Position numbers and translations under genes: made by a program. The notes under the pieces were generated by a model. The model was not told where the DNA came from, did not search any database, and saw nothing but the letters and a program-made list of their open reading frames with translations. Below are positions 51,232-60,104 of a stretch of DNA of 64,000 nucleotides, piece by piece (within the stretch, counting starts at the first letter, position 1; each line of letters begins with the position of its first letter). This DNA is from JADYZU01 sp964540965 (lineage in GTDB: Bacteria > Pseudomonadota > Alphaproteobacteria > Rhodobacterales > Rhodobacteraceae): NCBI GenBank assembly GCA_964540965.1, contig CAZIOT010000015.1, forward strand, positions 1 to 64,000, in the 5' to 3' direction.

Positions 51232-52803
51232 TCAGCCCCCCAGCCGCACGTTGTCGATGCCGACCAGCCGGTCATAAGCCCAGTACAGCGCCAGCACCGC
51301 GACAAGCAGGATCGTCCCCAGCGCCGCCGCCAGCCCCCAGTTCAGGCTGTCCGAGATGTGATAGGCGATGCGGTTCGAGATGAAGACACCCTTGGTGCCG
51401 CCCACCAGTTCCGGGGTGATGTAATAGCCGATGGCCAGGATGAAGACGAGGATCGACCCCGCCCCGATTCCCGGCACCGATTGCGGGAAATAGACCCTCC
51501 AGAACGCCGTCCAGTCATTTGCGCCCAGCGACCGCGCCGCGCGCACATAGGCCGGCGGAATGCCCTTCATGACGGAATAGAGCGGCAGGATCATGAAGGG
51601 CAGCAGGATATGCGTCATGGCGATGATCGTGCCGGTCTGGTTGTTGATCATCATGAGCCGCCCGCTGTCGGACACAAGGCCGGCCCAGACAAGGATATCG
51701 TTGATGACCCCCTGCTGCTGCAACAGCACCTTCCACGCCGAGGTCCGCACCAGAAGCGAGGTCCAGAACGGCAACAGGACAAGGATCATCAGCAGGTTGG
51801 CGCGCCGCGCCGGCAGATGGGCCAGAAGGAAGGCCACCGGATAGGCCAGCACGATGCACAGCCCGGTGATGGCCAGAGACATCACCAGCGTGCGCAGGAA
51901 AAGCATCCGGTAGATGCGTTCGTCCTCGTCGCGGGGGGCGATGCCGTCTTCGGTCTGTTGCAGGTCAAGCGCCGAAAGGTAATAGCCCGGCGTGTAGGGC
52001 GGGGAAAACAGGCGCAGCGCCGACCAGATTTCCGGCTCGCCCCAGCCCTCGTCCTCGTCGGTGAACCATGTCGTGACCGAAGGCGCGGCCGGCCAGGGAC
52101 CGGGCGGCAGGCCCATGGCGGCGGGCGGTTCGGCGCCGGCGGCAAGATCGCGCGCAAGGCCGGTCAGGACCATGGGCGCCACGTCTTCGTCAAGCTCGGC
52201 CACCGGGTCGGGCGGGGTGCCGTCCGCGTCCGGCGGCGGCAGCAGCGACAGCCAGGCGTCCCAGGCGGCGGCGGTGCGGGGCAGGGCGGCGCGGGTGGCA
52301 TCGTCGCCGAACCAGCCGACCCAGGCCGCGGTTTCCGTCAGTCGCGGGTCGATGGCGGCAAGGTCGCGGGCCAGATCCTCGCCGAAATCGCCGATGGCGC
52401 GGCCGGTGCCGCGGAACAGCGACGAGGCGCCGCCGATCTCGTAATTCAGCCTCGTGCCCAGCTGGGTATGGCGCTTGCGTTCCTCGGCCACCACAAGGTC
52501 AAGGTGGAGGGCGGCGAACACCTCTTCCCCCGGAACCGGATCGGGATCGGCCGACAGCGCGGCGATGGTGCGGGGCAGGGTGTCGCGGACGATGCCGTTC
52601 TCGACCGAGCGGAACAGCATGTCGACGATGGGCGCCGCGAAGAACACCACGACAAAGGCCAGAAGCGGCAGGACCAGAAGGAAGGCCCGCCACTTCTGCC
52701 GCCGCAGGCTGCGGGCAAGGCTGGCGCGCAGGGGCGTGCCGTCGGCGGCCAGCATCGGCCCCGCCCGCGTCTCGGTCGCGCCCTCGATGGTGGCCTCGGC
52801 CAT
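51232..52803 (-). CDS. potB: Polyamine-type ABC transporter permease (PotB type) with long periplasmic insert
   Basis: At 523 residues this is about 230 longer than a usual PotB permease. The extra part lies between helix 1 (about 38-60) and the rest of the membrane domain (from about 305), and contains VEEDxxxG-like helical and Pro-rich stretches such as LLPPPDADGTPPDPVAELDE. The membrane core is normal: YPVAFLLAHLPARRANLLMI, LVRTSAWKVLLQQQGVIND and the EAA loop VRAARSLGANDWTAFWRVYF. The insert faces the periplasm, so may contact the binding protein or another partner. Confidence 0.9.
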   Translation of the reverse strand: MAEATIEGATETRAGPMLAADGTPLRASLARSLRRQKWRAFLLVLPLLAFVVVFFAAPIVDMLFRSVENGIVRDTLPRTIAALSADPDPVPGEEVFAALHLDLVVAEERKRHTQLGTRLNYEIGGASSLFRGTGRAIGDFGEDLARDLAAIDPRLTETAAWVGWFGDDATRAALPRTAAAWDAWLSLLPPPDADGTPPDPVAELDEDVAPMVLTGLARDLAAGAEPPAAMGLPPGPWPAAPSVTTWFTDEDEGWGEPEIWSALRLFSPPYTPGYYLSALDLQQTEDGIAPRDEDERIYRMLFLRTLVMSLAITGLCIVLAYPVAFLLAHLPARRANLLMILVLLPFWTSLLVRTSAWKVLLQQQGVINDILVWAGLVSDSGRLMMINNQTGTIIAMTHILLPFMILPLYSVMKGIPPAYVRAARSLGANDWTAFWRVYFPQSVPGIGAGSILVFILAIGYYITPELVGGTKGVFISNRIAYHISDSLNWGLAAALGTILLVAVLALYWAYDRLVGIDNVRLGG

Positions 52804-52822
52804 CCCTCACTCCTGCCCGAAA

Positions 52823-52848
52823 GGGGGCGCCGGGATCCCGGCGCCCCC
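52823..52848. promoter_or_regulatory. Perfect 26-base palindrome between binding protein and permease genes
   Basis: GGGGGCGCCGGGA and its complement form an uninterrupted palindrome 9 bases after the binding-protein stop. On the minus strand it is followed by TTTCGGG. As at the TRAP operon, such a hairpin after the binding-protein gene would stabilise its mRNA and reduce transcription into the permeases. Confidence 0.75.
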
Positions 52849-52857
52849 GTCACGCCC

Positions 52858-53994
52858 TTACTGGGCCAGCCAGTTCTGGAACGTCGCCTCGACCTCGTCC
52901 TGGTTGTCGGCCCACCAGTCGATGCTGTTGACGATGTAGGTCTGCATGTTGGCCGGGTTGGTCGGCATGAAGGGCGCCATCTCGATCCCCAGATCGACAT
53001 GGGTCGAGACCAGCGGCTGCGACGAGGCGCGGGCCGGGCCATAGGCGATGTATTTCGCCTGATCGGCCAGACGCTGGGTGTCCGACGAGAAGCGCAGGAA
53101 GTGCATGACGCGGTTCAGCCGCGCCTCGTCCAGCCCGGCGGGGACGATCCAGCCGTCATAGTCGAACACCTGATGGTCCCACAGCATCGCCACCGGCTGG
53201 GCTTCCTCGGCGATGACCGAGAACAGCCGCCCGTTGTAGGTCGAGCCGATCACCGCCTCGCCATCGGCCAGACGCTGCGGCGTCTCGGCCCCGGCGGTCC
53301 ACCAGATCACGCTGTCGCGGATCGTGTCGAGCTTGGCCAGCGCCCGTTCGACGCCGCCTTCCTCGGACAGGACGTCATAGACATCCTCGGCCGCCACGCC
53401 ATCGCAGACCAGCGCCCATTCAAGGTTCTTCTTCGGGCTTTGCTGCAGCGAGCGCATGCCGGGGAAGGTCTCGAGGTCGAAGATGTCGCAGATGTCGTCG
53501 GGCGTGGCACCGTTCCACGCGGCCACGTCGGTGCGATAGCCGAAGGTGGTCGAGAACACGATCTGCGGGATGTAGCAGTCGTTGACCCGGCTTTCGCCGA
53601 AATCCTCCGAAGCCGGGGTGCCGTCGGGCGCCGGTGTCAGCGCCTCGTCGATGTCGATCTCGATCGCCAGCCCCTCGTCGCAGGCGCGCTGGGCATCGGG
53701 GCCTTCGACGTCGACCAGATCGAAGGGCATGTTGCCCGCCTCTTGCGCGGCGCGCAGCTTGGCCACCGCCTCGTTCGAGCTTTCGTCCCAGGTCACGGTG
53801 ATGCCGGTCGCTGCGACATAGGGTTCCACATAGGCGCGGAGCTGGCTGCTTTGATAGGCGCCGCCCCAGGACATGATCACCATCGCGTCCGAACAGTTCT
53901 CGCAGGCGGGCATTTCTTCCTGCGCGAACACCGCGCCGCCCGCGGGCAGCGTCATCGCCAGCGCCGAGGCGCCAAGCAAGGCCTTGAGTTTCAT
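52858..53994 (-). CDS. potD: Polyamine-type ABC substrate-binding protein (PotD type)
   Basis: This 378-residue protein has a signal peptide ending GGAVFAQEE and a type-II binding fold with a Cys pair MPACENCSDAMVIMSWGGAY at the start. PotD features follow: VTWDESSNEAVAKLRAAQEA, PFDLVDVEGPDAQRACDEGL and the C-terminal NSIDWWADNQDEVEATFQNW. The polyamine-binding Asp/Trp positions are hard to confirm by eye. It lies directly after the ATPase gene and before the palindrome and permeases. Confidence 0.92.
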   Translation of the reverse strand: MKLKALLGASALAMTLPAGGAVFAQEEMPACENCSDAMVIMSWGGAYQSSQLRAYVEPYVAATGITVTWDESSNEAVAKLRAAQEAGNMPFDLVDVEGPDAQRACDEGLAIEIDIDEALTPAPDGTPASEDFGESRVNDCYIPQIVFSTTFGYRTDVAAWNGATPDDICDIFDLETFPGMRSLQQSPKKNLEWALVCDGVAAEDVYDVLSEEGGVERALAKLDTIRDSVIWWTAGAETPQRLADGEAVIGSTYNGRLFSVIAEEAQPVAMLWDHQVFDYDGWIVPAGLDEARLNRVMHFLRFSSDTQRLADQAKYIAYGPARASSQPLVSTHVDLGIEMAPFMPTNPANMQTYIVNSIDWWADNQDEVEATFQNWLAQ

Positions 53995-54046
53995 TTCCGT
54001 TCTCCCAGTTGGTTCTTCTTTTTCGGGGACGTCGCCGCCCCCGCCG

Positions 54047-55150
54047 TCAGTTTGCGTCCAGCGCCCGGCAATCCTCGGGCAGCCAGCCGATCTCGATTTC
54101 CTGTCCCGGCGTCATGCGGACCTGATCGGGTGCGTTGCGGGTCTTGATGATGAAATCGTCGTTGCCCGCGACGGACAGCCGGGTGCGAAAGATGTCGCCC
54201 ATATAGATGAACTCGCGCACCACGGCCTTCAGCGTATGGGCGCCGGGGCGCAGGCGGGCCTTGTTCACCTCAACCCGTTCGGGGCGGATCGACACCTTGG
54301 TGCGGTCGCCCGGCGCCTGCACGTTCACCGGCCGGGCGTCGATCTCTTCGCCGTTGTCCAGCCTGACCACGCAAAGATCGCCGCGGATTTCCTTGACCAC
54401 GCCCATCAGCGTGTTGTTCTCGCCGATGAACTGGGCGACGAAACTGTTCACCGGCCGCTCGTACAGCTCGTCCGGGGCGGCAAGCTGCTGGATGCGGCCG
54501 TCGTTGAAGACGGCCACGCGGTCGGACATCGTCAGCGCCTCGGTCTGGTCGTGGGTGACATAGACCGTGGTGATGCCCAGGTCGTGCGCCAGCCGGGTGA
54601 TCTCGAACTGCATGTGTTCGCGCAACTGCTTGTCCAGCGCGCCAAGCGGTTCATCCATCAGCACCAGCTCGGGTTCGAACACCAGCGCCCGGGCCAGCGC
54701 GATGCGCTGCTGCTGGCCGCCCGAAAGCTGCGCCGGGCGGCGGCCGCCAAAGGCGCCCATCTGCACCATGTCCAGCGCGCGCCTGACCTTCTCCTCGCGC
54801 CCGGCCCGGCCGATGCCGCGCACCTCGAGCGGGAAGGACAGGTTTTCCGCCACCGTCATATGCGGGAACAGGGCATAGTTCTGGAACACCATGCCGATGC
54901 CGCGACGGTGCGGCGGGATGTTGTTGATCGGCCGCCCGTTCAGGCGGATCTCGCCATGGGTCGCCGTCTCGAACCCGGCCAGCATCATCAGGCAGGTGGT
55001 CTTGCCCGACCCCGACGGGCCGAGCATGGTCAGGAATTCCCCCTTGGCAATGGTCAGGTTCAGGTCTTTGACGACCAGCGTCTCGCCGTCATAGCTTTTC
55101 TGCACGCGTTCGAATTCCACGAACGCCTGGCCCGGCGCCGGTGTAGCCAA
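54047..55150 (-). CDS. potA: Polyamine-type ABC transporter ATPase (PotA type)
   Basis: I place the start at the TTG at 55,150 after GGGGAA (367 residues); a GTG at 55,204 is in frame but has no ribosome site. The protein has Walker A GPSGSGKTTCLMMLAGFE, signature LSGGQQQRIALARALVF, Walker B LVLMDEPLGALD and His-loop VYVTHDQTEALTMS, then a C-terminal TOBE domain (from about 265, PERVEVNKARLRPGAHT). It drives the PotBC-type permease. First gene of the operon. Confidence 0.93.
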   Translation of the reverse strand: MATPAPGQAFVEFERVQKSYDGETLVVKDLNLTIAKGEFLTMLGPSGSGKTTCLMMLAGFETATHGEIRLNGRPINNIPPHRRGIGMVFQNYALFPHMTVAENLSFPLEVRGIGRAGREEKVRRALDMVQMGAFGGRRPAQLSGGQQQRIALARALVFEPELVLMDEPLGALDKQLREHMQFEITRLAHDLGITTVYVTHDQTEALTMSDRVAVFNDGRIQQLAAPDELYERPVNSFVAQFIGENNTLMGVVKEIRGDLCVVRLDNGEEIDARPVNVQAPGDRTKVSIRPERVEVNKARLRPGAHTLKAVVREFIYMGDIFRTRLSVAGNDDFIIKTRNAPDQVRMTPGQEIEIGWLPEDCRALDAN

Positions 55151-55463
55151 AATCGATTCCCCGTTGTGCTTTCGCCGCGGTTTTCCCGCGGTCGCTGGGG
55201 CCACTTAATCGCAGCGCCCGGCCCGATGCAACACGCGCGCGAGGGCCGCAGGCCGCGGTCGGGGCCGCCGCGACCGAATGGCGCGAAAACGGGCAAACCT
55301 GCGAAGCCCGCAGGCCCTGAGGTGACCCGGCGGCGGGTGGTGAAGCCCGACTGTGACATCGACGTTTGCGAGCCCGTTATGCCGGGCGGCCGCCGCCGGT
55401 TGACCCTGCTGCCCGACACCGCCTGGGGCGCGTCAAACGCGCGCCAGCGGGGGTAGGCCCCCC
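55151..55463. other. Intergenic region between the potA-type gene and the aldehyde dehydrogenase
   Basis: About 310 bases, GC-rich, containing the promoter of the Pot operon. Next to the aldehyde-dehydrogenase stop, a GGGGG-TAGG-CCCCC hairpin (55,449-55,463) may help terminate that gene's transcript. Nothing else is recognisable. Confidence 0.45.
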
Positions 55464-56915
55464 TCATTCGCCTTTGATGCAGATGTATTTGAGTTCCATG
55501 TAGTCATCGAGTCCGTGGCGGGAGCCTTCTCTTCCAAGGCCGGAGGCCTTGACGCCTCCGAAGGGGGCTTCGGCGGTCGAGATCAGGCCGGTGTTGATGC
55601 CGACCATGCCATAGTCGAGCGCCTCGCCCACGCGGAAGGCGCGGCCGAGGTCGCGGGTGAAGAGGTAGGAGGCGAGGCCGTATTCGGTGTCGTTGGCGGC
55701 GGCGATGACCTCGGCCTCGGTCTCGAAGCGGAACAGCGCCGCGACCGGCCCGAAGGTTTCCTCGCGCGCCACGGCCATGTCGGCGCTGGCGCCGGTGATC
55801 ACCGTCGGTTCCCAGAAGGTGCCGCCCCGCGCATGCGGCCGGCCACCCACCAGCACCCGCCCGCCGCGCGCGGTGGCGTCCGCGACATGCGCCGCCACCT
55901 TGGCCACCGCGGCGCTGTCGATCAGCGGGCCGAAGGTGACGCCGGGATCGAAACCGTCGCCGGTCTTCAGCCCGGCCAGCCGTTCGGCCAGACGGGCGGC
56001 AAAGGCATCGTGGATGCCGGCCTGCACATAGAGGCGGTTGGCGCAGACGCAGGTCTGGCCGTTGTTGCGGAACTTGGCGGTGATCGCGCCCTCGACCGCG
56101 GCCTCGGGATCGGCGTCGTCGAAGACGATGAAGGGCGCGTTGCCGCCCAGTTCCAGGCTGAGCTTCTTGATCGTCGGCGCGCATTGCGCGTAAAGCCGCG
56201 CGCCGACCGCGGTCGAGCCGGTGAAGGTCAGCTTGCGCACCACGGGCGAGGCGGTGAGGACCGCGCCCAGCGCCTCGGCCGGGCCGGTCAGCACGCTGAA
56301 CAGGCCCGCGGGCAGGCCGGCGCGTTCGGCAAGAACGGCAAGGGCCATGGCCGAAAACGGCGTCTGCGGCGCCGGTTTCAGCACAATGGCGCAGCCGGCG
56401 GCCAGGGCCGGGGCGACCTTGCGGGTGACCATGGCGTTGGGAAAGTTCCACGGCGTGATCGCGGCGACGACACCGACCGGCTGCTTCATCACCAGGATGC
56501 GCCTGTCGGGCGTGGGGCCGGGCACGATGTCGCCATAGGCGCGGCGGCCCTCTTCGGCGAACCAGTCGATGAAACTGGCGCCATAGGCGATCTCGCCCCT
56601 GGCCTCGGCGAGCGGTTTGCCCTGTTCGGCGGTAAGGATCGCGGCAAGGTCGTCCTGATGGGCCAGGATCAGGTCGTGCCAGCGCCGCAGCACCTGGCAA
56701 CGGTCGCGCGCGCTGCGCGCCGCCCACAGCCTTTGCGCGGCCGAGGCCGCCGCAATCGCCTCCTCCGCCGCCTCGGCCCCGAGATCGGGCACATGCCCGA
56801 TCATCGCCCCGGTCGAGGGATTGCGGACAACGCTCCCCAGCCCCCCGGCCGGAACCCAACGCAACCCGACACGCGCGGCTTCACGCAACAGACCAGGGTC
56901 GGATAGATCGGGCAT
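55464..56915 (-). CDS. gabD: NAD(P)-dependent succinate-semialdehyde dehydrogenase-type enzyme
   Basis: The ATG at 56,915 after GGAG gives 483 residues. Aldehyde-dehydrogenase motifs are clear: TPWNFPNAMVTRKVAPALAA near 145-164, FTGSTAVGARLYAQC, the general-base Glu in LELGGNAPFIVFDDAD, the nucleophile Cys in NNGQTCVCANRLYV, and EETFGPVAALFRF. It matches the GabD group that oxidises succinate semialdehyde, the last step of GABA and putrescine use. It follows the DAO-family oxidoreductase by 16 bases in an amine-use context, which supports that role. Confidence 0.92.
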   Translation of the reverse strand: MPDLSDPGLLREAARVGLRWVPAGGLGSVVRNPSTGAMIGHVPDLGAEAAEEAIAAASAAQRLWAARSARDRCQVLRRWHDLILAHQDDLAAILTAEQGKPLAEARGEIAYGASFIDWFAEEGRRAYGDIVPGPTPDRRILVMKQPVGVVAAITPWNFPNAMVTRKVAPALAAGCAIVLKPAPQTPFSAMALAVLAERAGLPAGLFSVLTGPAEALGAVLTASPVVRKLTFTGSTAVGARLYAQCAPTIKKLSLELGGNAPFIVFDDADPEAAVEGAITAKFRNNGQTCVCANRLYVQAGIHDAFAARLAERLAGLKTGDGFDPGVTFGPLIDSAAVAKVAAHVADATARGGRVLVGGRPHARGGTFWEPTVITGASADMAVAREETFGPVAALFRFETEAEVIAAANDTEYGLASYLFTRDLGRAFRVGEALDYGMVGINTGLISTAEAPFGGVKASGLGREGSRHGLDDYMELKYICIKGE

Positions 56916-56931
56916 GGAAACTCCGTTTTCT

Positions 56932-58290
56932 TCAGGCGGCAAAGGCGGGGGTCGGATTGCCCTGAAAGCGCGCCAGGTCGAAGGGCGCGCCGTCGAAGGG
57001 CAACTGGCGCCCGGTGATCGCGGCGGCAAGCTGATCTGCAAGGCCGGGCGCGAAGGTGAAGCCGTAATACATGCCCGAAATGACATGCAGGTTGCCGATG
57101 GCCGGCACCGCGCCAAGCAGCGGCATGTTGTCGGGCGTGGTGGCCAGCGCGCCGGCCCAGCTTTGCACCAGATCGACCCTGTCCAGCCCGAAGGGCGCCA
57201 GCAGCCGGTCAAGCGCGAACCATTCCGAATAGCGCCGCGCCTCGGGTTCAAGGATGCGCAGCTGTTCGAACGGGCTTTGGCCGCTGCCGCCCCAGCGCAG
57301 CGCCTGCGCGACAAAGCGGTAATGGCCCGCCGCCGGGGCAAAATCGAGCGCCGGGCCCAGCGCCCGGAGCGCATTGCGAAAGCGCCAGGCATTGCGCAGG
57401 TGCAGCGGGGTGACGGGCGCGAGGCTGAGATGCGGGCCGACGACATGGGTGCCCCAGGGGGTCGGTCGAAAGCAGCAGCCGTTGACGACGCCGGCGATAT
57501 CGGTCGGCAGGCCGGGGGCGCGCACCTCGGTCGCGGTGGCAAAGCCGTAAAGCTGGGGCAGGTCAAAGCCCAGATGCGCGGCGAGGATCTGGTTCCAGAT
57601 GCCGCCGGCCAGCACCACCGCGCCAGCGCGGACGGTGCCGCGTTCGGTTTCAACGCCAATGGCGCGGCCGTTCTCGACCAGCACGCGGCGCACCGCGCAA
57701 TTCTGGTGCAGGGCCGCACCCCGCCGCGCGGCACCGCGGGCGATGGCGGGCGTGGCGCGGCGCGGGTCGCCATGGCCGTCAACGGTCGAGAGGATTCCGC
57801 CGCGCAGGGGCCAGGCCGCGGACAGCGCCGGCACCGCGGCGCGAAGGCCGTCCGCGTCCAGCAGCCTGGCATCGTGGTCGAGCGCCGGATCCGACCGCCA
57901 GGCCCGCGCGGCCTCGGCCTCGGCAACGCTGTCGAAGGCCAGGACCATGCCGGGTCGAAAGCTGGTGTCCTCGCCGATGCGGTCGGACAGGCCGGCCCAG
58001 ATACGGCGGGTATGGGCAAGGGCAGGCTGCTTGCGCGGATCGGTCAGCAGCGATTCGACGAATCCGACGGCACGGCCCGAAGCCTCGCCTCCGATCACGC
58101 CCTTTTCAAACAGGGCGACGCGGGCGCCGTCCTCGGCCAGAAACAGCGCGGTCGCGACGCCGGCGATGCCGCCGCCGACGATGGCCACATCACAGGTGTC
58201 GCGCCATTCGCCGCTGGTGGGCGCCGGTTCGGCAAGCCCTTGTCCGTCGCGGACGCGGCTGCCCTGCAATGAGACTTTCCAGCGGCGCAT
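56932..58290 (-). CDS. DAO-family FAD-dependent oxidoreductase
   Basis: This 452-residue protein has the dinucleotide fold CDVAIVGGGIAGVATALFLA (about 33-52), GEASGRAVGFVESLL after the first strand, and a C-terminal YYGFTFAPGLADQLAAAITG that is typical of glycine/D-amino-acid oxidase relatives, including gamma-glutamylputrescine oxidase. It removes an amino group from an amine or amino acid to give an aldehyde or keto acid. Its neighbour is the semialdehyde dehydrogenase, which would take the aldehyde further. Exact substrate open. Confidence 0.88.
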   Translation of the reverse strand: MRRWKVSLQGSRVRDGQGLAEPAPTSGEWRDTCDVAIVGGGIAGVATALFLAEDGARVALFEKGVIGGEASGRAVGFVESLLTDPRKQPALAHTRRIWAGLSDRIGEDTSFRPGMVLAFDSVAEAEAARAWRSDPALDHDARLLDADGLRAAVPALSAAWPLRGGILSTVDGHGDPRRATPAIARGAARRGAALHQNCAVRRVLVENGRAIGVETERGTVRAGAVVLAGGIWNQILAAHLGFDLPQLYGFATATEVRAPGLPTDIAGVVNGCCFRPTPWGTHVVGPHLSLAPVTPLHLRNAWRFRNALRALGPALDFAPAAGHYRFVAQALRWGGSGQSPFEQLRILEPEARRYSEWFALDRLLAPFGLDRVDLVQSWAGALATTPDNMPLLGAVPAIGNLHVISGMYYGFTFAPGLADQLAAAITGRQLPFDGAPFDLARFQGNPTPAFAA

Positions 58291-58313
58291 GATGTCCCGC
58301 GTCAGGGAAGGAT

Positions 58314-58335
58314 CCCGGCCCCCGAAGGGGCCGGG
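58314..58335 (-). terminator. Hairpin after the Dpp-type binding-protein gene
   Basis: CCCGGCCCC-CGAA-GGGGCCGGG forms a 9-base stem with a 4-base loop 10 bases beyond the binding-protein stop (minus strand). A strong T-tract is lacking, so partial read-through into the oxidoreductase gene is likely. Confidence 0.65.
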
Positions 58336-58345
58336 AGGGATGCGG

Positions 58346-59845
58346 TCATTCGGCGGTCGAATGCAGCCGCGCGAGGAAGCGATAGCCGGCCCGGCCCCAG
58401 AGGTCGGATTCGGGCATCCCCTCGATTTCCGTGCCCATGATCATCAACTCGTCCGGATAGGCCGGGATGATCCACGATCCGCGGTCGAACAGGATCTGTT
58501 GCAGGGCCCCCAGGGTCTGTTCCTTTTCCGCCGCGTCGAGGGTGGCGTTGGCGATGGTCCACAGGTCGAAATATTCCTGATCCTGCCAGCGGATCTGGCC
58601 AAAGCTCGCGTTCGGCGCGTCGACCATGGACGAGGTCTGCAGAAAGCTCATCGGCGGCCAGTAGTCGCCGCCGAAGAACGGCCGCTCCATGTATTCCTCA
58701 CCGTAGAAGGTCGCCGAATCGACCTGGCGGACCTCGATCTCGATGCCGATTTCGCGGGCGTTCTCGGCCAGGATCAGCGCGACGGCGGGATCGCCGTTCA
58801 TCACCAGTTCAAGATGGGTGCCGGCAAGGCCCGCTTCCTCGACCAGACGGCGCGCTTCCTCGACATTGCGCTCGCGCACCAGATCGGTGCGGAAATGGGC
58901 GTCGGACCGGGCGTAAAGGTCGTTGGCGACGGTGGCATAGCCGAAGAAGGCGTTGTTCACGACAAGATCGCGGTCGACCACCAGCCGCAGCGCCTGCCGC
59001 AGCCGCGCGTCGTTGAACGGGGCGACATCGGTGCGCATCTGGATCGGAAAGCTCATCCCGGTGGGCGAATCGTAGAGCTTGAGCGTGTCGTCGCCTTCGA
59101 TTTCCGGCGCCAGCGTCGGGTCGAAATCCATCAGCACGTCGATCTGGTCGTTCATGACCGCGTTGAGACCGGCCTGGCTTTCGGAAAAGAACTGGACCGT
59201 CACCTCGTCGCTGGCCGCCGGGGTGCCGTGGTAGCCGTCAAAGCGGACAAGGGTGATCGACTGCTGGGTCTGGATGTCGGACACCATCATCGGCCCGGTC
59301 CCATAGGCGGGGGCGCCGGGTTCGTAACCCTCTTGCACGATGCCGGCATAGGGGTCCGACAGGCTTTCGACCACCCAGCTTTTCGGCTGCGGAAAGACCA
59401 GGCGCACGGTGTATTGGTCCACCGCCTCGATCGAGGTGACGGGGCCGATCATGCCGGCCGGGATCATGCCGTCGCGGGTCATGCGCTGAAGGCTGTAAAC
59501 CACATCGGCCGAATCCATCTCGGTGCCGTCATGGAACAGCACGCCCTGCTTGAGGCGGATCAGCCAGCGGGTCGCGGTGTCGTCCTCGGGTTCGATGCTT
59601 TCGGCAAGAAGAAGCTCGGTTCCGCCCTCGGGGCGGACGCCGACCAGCGCCTCGAACACGGCGCCCTGGTTGACGACGAGTGTCGCGTAATCCCCGACGG
59701 AACGGTGAACCTCGAGCGGGCCGAATGCGCCGTTGCGGACGGTGCCGACACGGATGGTGCCGTCGGCCATCGCCATCGCCGGCAGGACAAGCGCCGCGGC
59801 GGCAAGGCCGGCCAGCGCGGTGGTGGTAAAGCGGGTCGTCTTCAT
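58346..59845 (-). CDS. Dpp/Opp-type ABC substrate-binding protein
   Basis: The ATG at 59,845 (MKTTRFTTTALAGLA) gives 499 residues with a signal peptide ending AMAMADG. It is a family-5 extracellular binding protein: GVLFHDGTEMDSADVVYSLQ near 105-124 and PFNDARLRQALRLVVDRDLV near 265-284 are the classic blocks, and LDAAEKEQTLGALQQILFDR comes near the C-terminus. It would bring peptides, nickel or another bulky solute to the DppBC-like permeases encoded from 63 kb onward, although the DapB-like gene and the ATPase gene lie between. Confidence 0.9.
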   Translation of the reverse strand: MKTTRFTTTALAGLAAAALVLPAMAMADGTIRVGTVRNGAFGPLEVHRSVGDYATLVVNQGAVFEALVGVRPEGGTELLLAESIEPEDDTATRWLIRLKQGVLFHDGTEMDSADVVYSLQRMTRDGMIPAGMIGPVTSIEAVDQYTVRLVFPQPKSWVVESLSDPYAGIVQEGYEPGAPAYGTGPMMVSDIQTQQSITLVRFDGYHGTPAASDEVTVQFFSESQAGLNAVMNDQIDVLMDFDPTLAPEIEGDDTLKLYDSPTGMSFPIQMRTDVAPFNDARLRQALRLVVDRDLVVNNAFFGYATVANDLYARSDAHFRTDLVRERNVEEARRLVEEAGLAGTHLELVMNGDPAVALILAENAREIGIEIEVRQVDSATFYGEEYMERPFFGGDYWPPMSFLQTSSMVDAPNASFGQIRWQDQEYFDLWTIANATLDAAEKEQTLGALQQILFDRGSWIIPAYPDELMIMGTEIEGMPESDLWGRAGYRFLARLHSTAE

Positions 59846-59956
59846 TGCGGTTTTCCCTGTTGCACGCCTGGAACGGCTGCGGTGATTCTTGGACAACGGT
59901 CCAATTCCTTCCCGGTCCGCTTCGCAGATTGCCCGAAGGGGGATCGCACCGAGATA

Positions 59957-60016
59957 CCCCTTGAGGGTGAGGGACGGCGGCGCGGAACTGTGCCGCCGCC
60001 GTCCCTTTCCAAGGGG
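59957..60016. repeat. Large two-part inverted repeat
   Basis: A stem of 13 bases (AGGGACGGCGGCG at 59,970-59,982 and its complement 59,994-60,006) around an 11-base loop, with outer arms CCCCTT (59,957-59,962) and AAGGGG (60,011-60,016). It sits in a divergent promoter gap where a terminator is not expected, and resembles dispersed intergenic palindromes of alphaproteobacteria. Confidence 0.6.
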
Positions 60017-60053
60017 ATGATCGCGCGCGTCATACAGGGTTCGATCGGTATGC

Positions 60054-60078
60054 CGGCCTGCGCCGGCGACAGGCATGG
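60054..60078. repeat. Short palindromic repeat unit (GCCGGC-CTGC-GCCGGC)
   Basis: TATGCCGGCCTGCGCCGGCG is a compact palindrome of the kind common as dispersed intergenic repeats in alphaproteobacteria. It lies about 40 bases from the larger inverted repeat and just before the DapB-like gene. Confidence 0.45.
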
Positions 60079-60104
60079 AAAAACCGGATGAAGGGATGGA
60101 CTCA

